A stretch of DNA of 42,902 nucleotides from Mycobacterium sp. E1747 (GTDB lineage Bacteria > Actinomycetota > Actinomycetes > Mycobacteriales > Mycobacteriaceae), in contig NZ_LZJI01000098.1 in the NCBI RefSeq assembly GCF_001667775.1, forward strand, positions 1 to 42,902. Direction: 5' to 3'. Within the stretch, counting starts at the first letter, position 1; every line of letters starts with the position of its first letter. The translations under genes and the position numbers were made by a program. Below, in pieces: positions 19,465 to 27,279 of this stretch. The notes under the pieces were generated by a model. The model made no database searches, was not told the DNA's origin, and saw only the letters and a program-made list of their open reading frames with translations.

Positions 19465-19874
19465 GAATCGAAATTCGTGTAGACGCCCAGCAGGTCGCGG
19501 GCCGAGACGATGCCGACGGGCGCGCCGTCGCTCTCCACCAGCACGTGGCGGATGTAGCGGTCCATCATCCGGGCGGCGACCTGGTCCACCGAGGCCTCGG
19601 CATCGCACCACACCAGTTTCGTGCTGGCCACCTCGGAGGCCGGAGTGGTGACGGGGTTGCGCCCGGCCGCCACCGCCCGCACGAGGTCGCGCTCGCTCAC
19701 CAACGCGGCCGGCCGCGGGTCGTCGCCGATCACGATCGCGCCCACGTCGCAGGTCACCATGGCCCTGGCGACGTCGGCGATCGTGGCGTTGACGGGGACG
19801 CGTGCCACGGGGTCGCCGGTGATGGTGGCGATCGGGAGGGACCCCGCCGGGGAAATCTCAGTCACGTCCACCAT
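19461..19874 (-). CDS. Two-CBS-domain protein (Hrp1-like)
   Basis: A small cytoplasmic protein of 137 residues made of two tandem CBS motifs: VARVPVNATIADVARAM with GAIVIGDD and ALVSERDLVRAV, then WCDAEASVDQVAARMM with RHVLVE and GIVSARDLLGVY. CBS pairs bind adenosine nucleotides or S-adenosyl compounds and sense energy state; the hypoxia-induced Rv2626c (Hrp1) is a familiar mycobacterial example. The start is ATG 19874 (MVDVTEI); a TTG at 19919 is in frame but would put a DosR-like box inside the coding sequence. Its stop overlaps the TTG start of the oxidoreductase gene (TTGA), which ties the two products together. It is divergent from the hemerythrin ATPase. Confidence 0.85.
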   Translation of the reverse strand: MVDVTEISPAGSLPIATITGDPVARVPVNATIADVARAMVTCDVGAIVIGDDPRPAALVSERDLVRAVAAGRNPVTTPASEVASTKLVWCDAEASVDQVAARMMDRYIRHVLVESDGAPVGIVSARDLLGVYTNFDS

Positions 19875-19899
19875 GCTCGTCAGCCGGTGGCGGCCCTTT

Positions 19900-19919
19900 C
19901 TAGTGACCTGAGTCCTCAA
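19900..19919 (-). promoter_or_regulatory. DosR-like box between the CBS gene and the hemerythrin ATPase
   Basis: Read on the minus strand, the site is TTGAGGACT-CAG-GTCACTAG. Against the remembered DosR consensus TTSGGGACTWWAGTCCCSAA it agrees at 14 of 20 positions, including the GGACT and GTC cores. It lies 25 bp before the CBS ATG and 54 bp before the divergent ATPase ATG, so it could serve both. Tandem CBS proteins, CtpF-type ATPases and oxygen-sensing modules are typical company for DosR. No expression data are available, so this is a motif call only. Confidence 0.4.
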
Positions 19920-19973
19920 TCCGCGTCCATCCGGCCCTAGCCGTCGCCGGGCCCCGGGATCAGGCTGGCACGC

Positions 19974-22322
19974 ATGGGCGCTGGGACACGCGAGCGGCTG
20001 GGTCGCTGGCTAGAGCCGGTACTGGCCGTGGCGACCGTCGTGGCGCTGGCGGCCGGGGGGATCGCCTGGCTGGCCGGGGCGGCACGGGTCGCCGACGGCT
20101 GCTGGATCGCGGGCACGGTGGTGGCGGTGATCCCCGCGGTGGTGTGGGTGCTCGCCGCGCTGCGCCGGGGCCGGTTCGGGGTCGATCTAATCGCGGTGTT
20201 GTCCTTGATCGGCACGCTGCTGGTCGGCGAGTACCTCGCCGGTGCGCTGATCGCGGTGATGCTGGCCGGCGGGCGGGCACTGGAGGCCGCTGCCGAGCGC
20301 CGCGCGTCCCACGACCTGCGGGCGCTGCTCGCACACGCCCCGAGGTTCGCCCGGCGCCGGGCGGGGTCGGCGGTCGACGTCATCGCGCTCGCCGATGTGG
20401 CGATCGACGACCTGCTGGTGGTCGGGCCGGGCGAGGTGGTGCCCGTCGACGGACGGATCGCCGGTGCGGTGGCGGTGCTGGACGAATCGGTCCTGACCGG
20501 CGAGCCGTTGCAGGTGGAGCGGGGCGACGGCGAGCCGGTGCGCAGCGGGGTGGTCAACGCGGGCAGCGCCTTCGAGATGCGGGCCACGGCCACGGCCACC
20601 GACAGCACCTACGCGCAGATCGTTCGCCTGGCCGCGGAGGCCGGGGCCCAGAACGCGCCGGTGGTACGGCTGGCCGACCGGTACGCGGCGTGGTTCCTGC
20701 CGCTGACCCTGTTGGTGGCCGGGACGGCCTGGCTGGGCAGCGGGTCGCCGGTGCGGGCGGTCGCGGTGCTGGTGGTCGCGACGCCGTGCCCGCTGTTGCT
20801 GGCCGCGCCCGTCGCCATCGTGTCCGGGCTGTCGCGGGCGTCGCGGCGCGGCGTGGTGATCCGCAGTGGCGGCGCCCTGGAAAACCTCGGACACGCAACC
20901 ACTTTGGTGATGGACAAGACCGGAACCCTGACGATGGGAAGCCCCGCCGTCATCGACGCCGCCGCCGCGCCCGGCCGTGACGCGGCCGAGATCCTGCGGG
21001 TCGCGGCCTCGGTGGATCAGCTGTCCCCGCACGTGCTGGCCGAGGCGATCGTCACCGCGGCGCGCGCCCGCGGTCTGGAGCTGTCGCTGCCCAGCGAGGT
21101 GGTGGAGGAACCCGGCCGTGGTGTCACCGCCACCCTGGACGGCCAGCGGATCCACGTCGGCAAGCTCATGCACGGCACCGCGCACGCGGAATGGGCCCGC
21201 GCGGTGGTGAATCGCGCCCTGCTGGACGGGGCCTCGATCGCGTGGGTCTGCGTCGGTGACCAGCCCGTCGGTGCCGTGCTGCTGCGCGATCCGCTGCGCC
21301 GCCACGCGCCGCGGACCCTGCGCCGGCTCCGCGAGGCCGGGCTGACCCGATTGGTCATGCTGACCGGGGACCGCGCCGAGCCCGCCCGCGAGGTCGCCGC
21401 CGTGTTGGGTTTGGACGAGGTGTACGCGGAGCAGACCCCGGCCGACAAGGTTGCCGCCGTGCGCGCAGAGTGCGACCGCGCGGTGACCATCATGGTCGGC
21501 GACGGCGTCAACGACGCGCCCGCGCTGGCCGCGGCGACCGTCGGCGTGGCGATGGGCGCCCGCGGCGCCACGGCGTCCTCGGAGGCCGCCGGCATCGTGT
21601 TGACCACCGACCGGCTGGAGCGGCTCGCCGACGCGATGGACATCGCCCGCTGGTCGCGGCGCATCGCCGTGCAGAGCGCCGTCGTCGGCATGGTCTTGTC
21701 GCTGGCCGCGATGGGCGTCGCCGCCGTCGGGTGGCTGCCGCCCGCCGTCGGGGCGCTGGTGCAGGAGGGCATCGACGTCGCCGTGATCCTCAACGCGCTG
21801 CGCGCCCTGCGCGGCAATCCCGACATCGAGGTCGACCTTCCCGCGCCGACCGAACAGCTGTTGCGGCGCTTCGACGCCGAACACGACGAGCTGCGCGACG
21901 CCGTGGACCTGTTGCGCGGCGCCGCCGACCGGTTGGCCACCGCGGCCGACCAGTCGGCCCTGGAGGCGATCGGCCAGGCCTACGCCGTGCTGGTCGAGCG
22001 GATCATCCCGCACGAGCGCGCCGAGGAGACGCAGCTCTATCCGGCGCTGGTCCACCCGCTGGGTACCAGCGAGGCGACCGCCCCGATGAGCCGAACCCAC
22101 GCGGAGATCCAGCGCCTCGCCGACCGGATCGGCGCCCACCTGGCCTTGGCCCGAAGCAGCGGGGCGATCGGGGCCGATCAGGTCGACGACCTGCTCGCGT
22201 GCCTCTACGGCCTGCACGCCCTGCTACGCCTGCATTTCCTGCAGGAGGAGGAAAGCTATTTCACCCTGGCCGACGACGAACCCGCGGAACCAAAGTCTTT
22301 GGCGCACAAGCTAGCCCGCTGA
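19974..22322 (+). CDS. P1B-5-type metal ATPase with C-terminal hemerythrin domain
   Basis: A 782-residue heavy-metal ATPase fused to a hemerythrin-like module. There is no N-terminal CxxC metal domain. The membrane metal site is TPCPLLLAAP with Cys272, the type reported for P1B-5 ATPases. Catalysis looks complete: LTGEPLQVE, MDKTGTLTMG with Asp314, MLTGDRAEPA and MVGDGVNDAPALA. From about residue 630 a four-helix HHE domain follows, with DAEHDELRD (His637), IIPHERAEETQLYP, MSRTHAEIQ and LHALLRLHFLQEEESYF, giving the His and Glu ligands expected for a diiron site. Such fusions have been described (Acidothermus P1B-5 ATPase, from memory). Iron, cobalt or nickel export gated by oxygen or iron is a reasonable guess. 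The stop overlaps the converging PPE gene by 12 bp. Confidence 0.88.
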   Translation: MGAGTRERLGRWLEPVLAVATVVALAAGGIAWLAGAARVADGCWIAGTVVAVIPAVVWVLAALRRGRFGVDLIAVLSLIGTLLVGEYLAGALIAVMLAGGRALEAAAERRASHDLRALLAHAPRFARRRAGSAVDVIALADVAIDDLLVVGPGEVVPVDGRIAGAVAVLDESVLTGEPLQVERGDGEPVRSGVVNAGSAFEMRATATATDSTYAQIVRLAAEAGAQNAPVVRLADRYAAWFLPLTLLVAGTAWLGSGSPVRAVAVLVVATPCPLLLAAPVAIVSGLSRASRRGVVIRSGGALENLGHATTLVMDKTGTLTMGSPAVIDAAAAPGRDAAEILRVAASVDQLSPHVLAEAIVTAARARGLELSLPSEVVEEPGRGVTATLDGQRIHVGKLMHGTAHAEWARAVVNRALLDGASIAWVCVGDQPVGAVLLRDPLRRHAPRTLRRLREAGLTRLVMLTGDRAEPAREVAAVLGLDEVYAEQTPADKVAAVRAECDRAVTIMVGDGVNDAPALAAATVGVAMGARGATASSEAAGIVLTTDRLERLADAMDIARWSRRIAVQSAVVGMVLSLAAMGVAAVGWLPPAVGALVQEGIDVAVILNALRALRGNPDIEVDLPAPTEQLLRRFDAEHDELRDAVDLLRGAADRLATAADQSALEAIGQAYAVLVERIIPHERAEETQLYPALVHPLGTSEATAPMSRTHAEIQRLADRIGAHLALARSSGAIGADQVDDLLACLYGLHALLRLHFLQEEESYFTLADDEPAEPKSLAHKLAR

Positions 22323-23465
22323 CGGCGGCCGCTTCATCACCGTACCCGGCAGCTCCGCGCCGATTTCGATGTCGTCGTAGTCGCGCCCGGCACCCCCGCC
22401 CTTGCCGCCCAGCGGCGGCCGCACCGGGACCATCGGGAGGCCGGACGGCTGGGCTCCCCCCGGCGGAAGCGGGGACACCGCGGCGGCGAGCTGCACCGGC
22501 GCCTGCGCGCCGGGCAGCATGCCCACCGTGGCGGGCGGCATGCTCAGCTTGCCCACCAGCACCGACACGCCCATCGCACCGCGGGGCGCCAGCCCCAACC
22601 CACCGGAGTTGAGCGCGTTCGCCAGGTTCACCTCCGCCGCGCTCAACGCGGCCGACCCCTCCGCGAGGCCCTGACCGATGTCGGAGCCGACGCCCTGCAG
22701 CGCCTGGGCCGCACTGATCTGCGCGACGTAGCTGAGCAGGTTGACGGGGAAGCCGCCGGCGATGAACTGGTTGCCCCAGGTGCTGAAATAGCCGAACCAG
22801 CCCTGGTTAGGGTCGAACGGGGTGACGCCAAGCTGGTCGATGATCGTGCCGGTATTGGAGGCGGCCAGCAGGTTGGCGGTGGTCTGGGCGCTGCCCGTGG
22901 CGGCGGGCAGCACGGCGGCCTGGGTGGAGACGCCAGAGGCGTTGGCGACGGACGGCGGTGACGAGAACTGGGACAGCTTCACCGCGTTCAGCGAGGTCGC
23001 GCCGTAGCGGTACATCGCCGCCGAGTTGTTCACCCACATCGCGTTGTACTCGGCTTCCGTTTCCGCGATGGCCGGGGCGTTGATGCCGAAGAAGTTGGTG
23101 GCCAGCAGCATCGCCAACCGTGCGCGGTTGGCCGCGACGACCGAGGGATGCACCACCGTCCAGTGGGTCAACTCGAATGCCGCCGTGACGGTTTCGACCG
23201 AGGCGGCTATTTCCTGACATTGCGCCGCGGTGGTGCGCAACCATGCCAGGTACGGCTCGAACGCCTGGGCCATCGCCGTCGCCGACGGCCCTTGCCACGT
23301 CCCGGCCAGCGACGCCAGCTCCGCGCTGTAGCTGTTGGCCGTCGCCTCCAATTCGGCGCCGAGTTCTTGCCACACGCCGGCTGCTTCGATCATCGACCAG
23401 GCGCCGGGTCCCGAGTGGATCAGCGCCGAGGTGATCTCGGGCGGCAGCAGCCCAAAATCGATCAC
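22311..23465 (-). CDS. PPE family protein (downstream copy of a tandem pair)
   Basis: 384 residues from GTG 23465. The N-terminal 180-residue PPE domain starts MIDFGLLPPEITSALIHSGPG and has the hairpin motif TWQGPS. PPE proteins form a helical bundle with a PE protein and are exported by ESX type VII secretion. The middle part has the conserved GVTPFDPNQGWFGYFSTW region, and the C-terminal region carries GVSVLVGKLSMPPATVG, a variant of the SVP-type GxxSVPPxW signature, then a proline-rich stretch and a tail ending GAELPGTVMKRPPSAG. It is 101 bp downstream of the second PPE gene and shares its architecture and tail, so the two are duplicates. No PE gene is nearby. Confidence 0.9.
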   Translation of the reverse strand: MIDFGLLPPEITSALIHSGPGAWSMIEAAGVWQELGAELEATANSYSAELASLAGTWQGPSATAMAQAFEPYLAWLRTTAAQCQEIAASVETVTAAFELTHWTVVHPSVVAANRARLAMLLATNFFGINAPAIAETEAEYNAMWVNNSAAMYRYGATSLNAVKLSQFSSPPSVANASGVSTQAAVLPAATGSAQTTANLLAASNTGTIIDQLGVTPFDPNQGWFGYFSTWGNQFIAGGFPVNLLSYVAQISAAQALQGVGSDIGQGLAEGSAALSAAEVNLANALNSGGLGLAPRGAMGVSVLVGKLSMPPATVGMLPGAQAPVQLAAAVSPLPPGGAQPSGLPMVPVRPPLGGKGGGAGRDYDDIEIGAELPGTVMKRPPSAG

Positions 23466-23546
23466 GTCTCGCCCAATGAGTGAGCCGGGCTGGCGACGAG
23501 TCGCGCCGTCGACCTATCCGGCGGCGAAATTCTGCTTCCGGAGTGG

Positions 23547-23569
23547 TGAGGAACCATCGTCGTTCCTCA
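23547..23569 (-). terminator. Hairpin overlapping the stop codon of the upstream PPE gene
   Basis: TGAGGAAC-catcgtc-GTTCCTCA is a perfect 8-bp inverted repeat with a 7-nt loop at 23547-23569. The right arm includes the stop codon of the PPE gene at 23567. No T-run follows. It may attenuate read-through into the second PPE gene or protect the 3' end of the first message. Confidence 0.4.
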
Positions 23570-24709
23570 TCCCCCGCTGGGCGGTCGGTGTATCACCTTC
23601 TTCGGGAGTTCCGCCCCGTAGTCAAGGTCTTCGAACTTCTGCTGCTTGCGCTTGCGCCAGCCGCTGCCCGCCGAGCTGCCCGGAGGCACGGGCATCATCG
23701 GCATCAGCGGCATCCCGGCGAGCCCGGGTTCGGCGGGCAGCGGCGACACCGACGAGGCGAGTTGCACCGGGGTTTGCGTCGCCGGCAACAGGCCCACCAC
23801 CGCGGGCGGGGCGGTGAGCTTGCCCAGCGAGACCCCGACGCCCATCGCACCCGCGGCGGCGCCCCCCGGCGCGGCCGAGACGGCGCCCGCCAGCCTGGTG
23901 ATCGACGACGCCAGCGCCCCCTCGCCCTCCGAGAGCCCCAGCCCGATGTCGCTGCCCACGCCCTGCAGCGCCTGCGCCGAGGTGTTCTGCGCCAGGTAGC
24001 TGAGCAGGTTGATGGGAAAACCGGACGAGATGAACTGGTTGCCCCAGGTGCTCGCGTAGCTGAACCACCCGGCGTTGGGGTCGAAGGGGGTGACCCCGAG
24101 CGAGTCGATGATGTTCCCGGTGCTCGATGCCGAGCTGAGCAGGGAGGCATTCGACACCGCAGCTTGTTGCTGGGCCGTCCCCGACGGGTCCGCAATGGCC
24201 AGCGGCGAATTGAATTGGGACAGCGACGTGGTCGCTTGTGACGATGTGGCCTGGTAGCGGCTCATCGCCGCCGAGTTGTTCGCCCACATGGTCTGGTATT
24301 CGTCTTGCGTCTCGGCGATCGCCGCGGTGTTCTGGCCGAATCGGTTGGTGGCCAGCAGTCGCGCGAGCCGTGTCCGGTTGGCTGCCACCACTGTGGGGGG
24401 GACGACCGACGCGCGCACGGCGGTGAACGCCGCGGCGGCCGACTCCGCCGAGGTGGCCATTTGGTGGGCCTGCTGCGCGGTGGTGCGCAGCCAGATGAGG
24501 TAGGGCTGCACGGCCTGCAGCATCGCCATGGAGGACGACCCGTCCCATGACTCGATCAGCGACGACAGCACCGACGCATACACGGAGACCGAGTTCTCCA
24601 GCTCGACGGCCAGACTCTGCCACGCGCCGGCAGCCTCGACCAGCGAACCCGCTCCAGGACCGGAGTGAATCAGCGTCGAGGTGACCTCAGGTGGCGCGAA
24701 TAGGTCCAT
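23567..24709 (-). CDS. PPE family protein (upstream copy of a tandem pair)
   Basis: 380 residues from ATG 24709 (GTG 24712 is immediately before it and also in frame). The PPE domain begins MDLFAPPEVTSTLIHSGPGAG, with SWDGSS at the helical hairpin. It shares GVTPFDPNAGWFSYASTW, QALQGVGSDIGLGL and the C-terminal GAELPKKVIHRPPSGG with the neighbouring PPE protein. The C-terminal signature is GVGVSLGKLTAPPAVVG, a divergent SVP-type motif, followed by a proline- and methionine-rich linker and a basic WRKRKQQK segment absent from its twin. Expected export is by an ESX system with an unlinked PE partner. It is first in transcription order; the 210 bp upstream (24710-24919) hold no gene and presumably the promoter. 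Confidence 0.9.
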   Translation of the reverse strand: MDLFAPPEVTSTLIHSGPGAGSLVEAAGAWQSLAVELENSVSVYASVLSSLIESWDGSSSMAMLQAVQPYLIWLRTTAQQAHQMATSAESAAAAFTAVRASVVPPTVVAANRTRLARLLATNRFGQNTAAIAETQDEYQTMWANNSAAMSRYQATSSQATTSLSQFNSPLAIADPSGTAQQQAAVSNASLLSSASSTGNIIDSLGVTPFDPNAGWFSYASTWGNQFISSGFPINLLSYLAQNTSAQALQGVGSDIGLGLSEGEGALASSITRLAGAVSAAPGGAAAGAMGVGVSLGKLTAPPAVVGLLPATQTPVQLASSVSPLPAEPGLAGMPLMPMMPVPPGSSAGSGWRKRKQQKFEDLDYGAELPKKVIHRPPSGG

Positions 24710-24919
24710 CACATCTCACATTGTCTATGCCGAGTACGCGGCCGGAAAATTTCGTTTACTAGGTGGCAAAGAGACCGGAAACATTACGCATTCACCCACC
24801 AGGGTGCCGCCCCAATCCTTCCCCGTCGAGTTCCGGCCGTGACGAACGATATACCCGTGACATTAGGGTAGCCAAAGTGTCGGCCGACGTGGCCTTTTAT
24901 CCGGCCAGCCGGCGACTTC

Positions 24920-25320
24920 TCAGACGGTCACCGACGCGCCGCGCGCGACCTCGATGATTCGATCGGCCATATTGCGGCGCTGCATTTCCCCGGTGAAGTC
25001 GGCGAGCGGGGAGGCGAAGGCGGCGTAGTCGTCGAAGTGCACCCGGATGGCCTTCGGCAGGGTCAGCATGGCCACCAGTTCCGCGCCTTGGCGGCCGTCC
25101 ATGGTTACGGTCAGCCCGAACGGAAGCCGCGGCCCGGCCGGCAGACGGGTCCCGCCCAGGTACAGCACGCCCACGTCGATGGGGTCGAACCGCGCCGGGA
25201 TCTCCTTGAGTTCCGCGACGAGCACCGTGTCGCCCGAGATGTAGCCTGCGCCGGGGCGATCCGTCGTCGGCGGCGAATTCCAGCATGATGCCCATCACCG
25301 CGGGCCACCCGATTGCGAGC
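24920..25320 (-). pseudogene. Frameshifted C-terminal remnant of an MBL-fold (UlaG-like) metal-dependent hydrolase
   Basis: Two pieces in different frames line up with the C-terminal half of an MBL-fold hydrolase. Upstream, around 25260-25320, the frame reads EPLAIGWPAVMGIMLEFAADD. After a shift near 25260 a second frame reads GAGYISGDTVLVAELKEIP, then VLYLGGTRLP, VTMDGRQGAELVAML and VHFDDYAAFASPLADF, ending at the stop at 24920. The metal-binding HxHxDH half is missing altogether. A GTG at 25225 opens a 101-codon frame, but it would encode only the tail. The remnant stops just after the end of the secreted-protein gene at 25330, suggesting that a rearrangement removed its 5' half. The alternative, a real 101-residue protein, is unlikely. 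Confidence 0.72.
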
Positions 25321-25329
25321 GGCTCACGC

Positions 25330-25644
25330 CTACAGGCCGGGCAAGCAGATGGGGGCGCCGTAACAGGGCGGTGGCCCGAGCGGCCGGCGGGGCGCGTCAC
25401 CCTCCCAGACGAATTGGCCGACGTTGCCCATGCCGCCGACGGGGACCCAGTACCAGTGGTGGCAGACGCCCATGTGCCACCGGACATCGGGCATCGGCAA
25501 CGGTTGGCCCGGGCACCAGTCGTGCGGGACGGTGAAGTTGTCCGCCTGGGCCGCGCCCGAGCCCAGCCCCAGACCAGCCAGCGCCATGCCGCCGGACAGT
25601 AGCGCCCCGGCAATCACCTTCCTGAACTTGGAATTGTTCGACAT
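25330..25644 (-). CDS. Small secreted mycobacterial protein
   Basis: 104 residues from ATG 25644, with a GAGG ribosome site 7 nt upstream. A signal peptide occupies the first 35 residues (basic start, GALLSGGMALAGLGLG, cleavage near AAQADN). The mature part begins TVPHDWCPGQPLP and contains VCHHWYWVPVGG, FVWEGDAP and a C-terminal CYGAPICLPGL, with four Cys that could form two disulfides. Small exported proteins with this WCPGQPLP and W-rich core are widespread in mycobacteria and have no assigned function. It is preceded by 114 bp that also contain the hairpins after the 13E12 gene. Confidence 0.8.
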   Translation of the reverse strand: MSNNSKFRKVIAGALLSGGMALAGLGLGSGAAQADNFTVPHDWCPGQPLPMPDVRWHMGVCHHWYWVPVGGMGNVGQFVWEGDAPRRPLGPPPCYGAPICLPGL

Positions 25645-25694
25645 AGCCTCGCGCCTTTCCTCGACGCTGGATGCTGAGGATCAGTATCCGCTCG

Positions 25695-25737
25695 CGCTGC
25701 TTGACGCAGCGAACAATGACCGGATCGCTACCGATCC
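25695..25737 (-). terminator. Two short hairpins downstream of the 13E12 gene
   Basis: GGATCG-ctac-CGATCC (25722-25737) and CGCTGC-ttgac-GCAGCG (25695-25711) are perfect 6-bp stems, 22 and 48 bp beyond the 13E12 stop. There is no T-run, as is usual for mycobacterial terminators. They also sit in the leader region of the secreted-protein gene, so a regulatory role is possible. Confidence 0.35.
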
Positions 25738-25758
25738 CAGGAAGAGTCCCGGGTCGGT

Positions 25759-27279
25759 TCAGAATGGTGGCGGATCGTCCTCGCTGTCGGGTGGGGCCGG
25801 TCCGCTGTAGCTCACCCTTTCGGCTCGTCGGGCCATCCGGGTGTCGCGGTTGTGTCGGCGTTCGACGGCGATGCGGGTGGCGCGGTCCTGGGTGCGGGTG
25901 CGGCGCCGTTTGGGCATCATCGCGGTCCGCTGGCCGCAGTAGTCGTCGGGCGGCGGGGGGTCGGCTTCGGCGGCCCCGATGGCCCCGGTGGCCGCGCACA
26001 GGCTGGGGAACAGCAGCGCGCTGCCCGGGGTGGTGACGTAGGTGCGCCCGGCCGGGGAGGTCAGGATCAGGGTGCCATCGGGCAGCTGCTGTTCGGTCCA
26101 GCCCCAAAACGTTTTCACCAAATGATGGGTGCGGCAATAACATTTCAGGTTCGACGCGTGAGTGGGCCCACCTTGGCTGTGCGGGATGGTGTGGTCGATG
26201 TCGCAGGCCACCGCCGGGCAATCACAGCCTGGCCAGCGACACGTCAGATCCCGGCACCGCACGAAATCGGCCAACGCCGCCGAGGGCACGTACCCGGGTT
26301 CGGGCGGCGCGTCGCCGGGATGGACCAGCGGCACAAGTTTGGCCGCGACCGCCAACTCGCGAATCAACTCCGGCGGGATCAGCCCGTCAGCCCTGAGCTC
26401 GGAAGCGGAAGCGGCGCCCGTGCCCTCGAGGGCGGCCCGCTCGGCGATCACGTGAATCACCACCGGGCCGGCCGCCGGCCGGGCGGCCGCGGCGCAATCG
26501 GAGCGCCCGCAGCGACAGCCCAGCCGCTCAGCCCCGCCGGCTAGTGCCCCCAGCGCATCGGCGCGGCGCTGCTCGCGGCTGCGCGGATCGTGGGCACACA
26601 CCGTGGCCGCCAACGCATCCAGCCGCGCATCCAGGGCGTGCGCATCCGGGCTACACAGCACCCCTTCGAGGCGGGCCAGGCCCTCCCCCATATCACCGAT
26701 CCACACCTCGCGCCCCGCCGCGCGCTGCTGGCGCCGGCGCACCGCATCAGCATCAGCGCGGGCCACCACCTTGTCCACCCGGGCGGCCAGCCGGGCCGGG
26801 GTCATCGAGGGCCAGCGCGCCACCGTCGCGGCCAGCTGCGCATCCACCGCCGCCATCACCTCGACATCGGTGATCAGATCGGTGCGATACACCAGCGTCT
26901 GCACCATCCGAAAATCGATGTCCCCGGCCGCGAACACCCCGGCCACCTGAGGCAGCCGCTCACGCAGCGCGCGGGCATAGCGGACCCGGCTGGCCGCCAG
27001 CCCCTGACCGATCCCCAACTCCGCGGCCACCTCGGCGGCCACCGCCGCCTCGGTATCCACCGCCCACTCGTCACACTCCCCACACCGCGACAACCGATAC
27101 GCAAACAACGCCCCAATCGCCGCCAACTGCCCAGCCGCCGCCCGATTCTCCACCCGCGCCAAACGCGACACCCGATCCAGCAACCCCGCCGACTCGCCGG
27201 TCTTCGACGGATACCGCCGCTCAAAGTGCTCATCCATCGCGGCGATCACCTCCGCCGACGGCACCCGGGAATCGAACAT
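25759..27279 (-). CDS. 13E12 repeat-family protein: DUF222 domain with C-terminal HNH endonuclease
   Basis: 506 residues from ATG 27279 (MFDSRVPSAEVIAAMDEHF). The N-terminal 300 residues are the DUF222 helical region of the mycobacterial REP13E12 family (RLARVENRAAAGQLAAIGALF, then QGLAASRVRYARAL). The C-terminal HNH nuclease part is intact: VRCRDLTCRWPGCDCPAVACDIDHTIPHSQGG, NLKCYCRTHHLVKTFWGW, with zinc-type cysteines and the DIDHTIP histidine. A basic tail (MPKRRRTRTQ) and a proline-rich end follow. The family occurs in several copies per genome, is thought to be mobile or phage-related, and some members are SOS-induced. An SOS box overlaps the start codon here. The frame also runs on upstream to 27459, but no plausible start there gives family-like sequence. 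Confidence 0.9.
   Translation of the reverse strand: MFDSRVPSAEVIAAMDEHFERRYPSKTGESAGLLDRVSRLARVENRAAAGQLAAIGALFAYRLSRCGECDEWAVDTEAAVAAEVAAELGIGQGLAASRVRYARALRERLPQVAGVFAAGDIDFRMVQTLVYRTDLITDVEVMAAVDAQLAATVARWPSMTPARLAARVDKVVARADADAVRRRQQRAAGREVWIGDMGEGLARLEGVLCSPDAHALDARLDALAATVCAHDPRSREQRRADALGALAGGAERLGCRCGRSDCAAAARPAAGPVVIHVIAERAALEGTGAASASELRADGLIPPELIRELAVAAKLVPLVHPGDAPPEPGYVPSAALADFVRCRDLTCRWPGCDCPAVACDIDHTIPHSQGGPTHASNLKCYCRTHHLVKTFWGWTEQQLPDGTLILTSPAGRTYVTTPGSALLFPSLCAATGAIGAAEADPPPPDDYCGQRTAMMPKRRRTRTQDRATRIAVERRHNRDTRMARRAERVSYSGPAPPDSEDDPPPF

Noticed and set aside
20187..22217. A 676-codon antisense frame under the hemerythrin ATPase
   Set aside because: Low-complexity Gln/Arg/Gly/His-rich product without motifs; explained by codon bias on the opposite strand.
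5596..22322. The ATPase block as a mobile genomic island
   Set aside because: No integrase, transposase, tRNA attachment site or flanking direct repeat is visible, and GC content looks like the rest of the window; accessory origin is only inferred from gene order.
24710..24919. A possible small gene or riboswitch in the gap upstream of the PPE pair
   Set aside because: No start with a ribosome site and no extended pairing beyond a 5-bp TACCC/GGGTA repeat; it is best read as promoter sequence.
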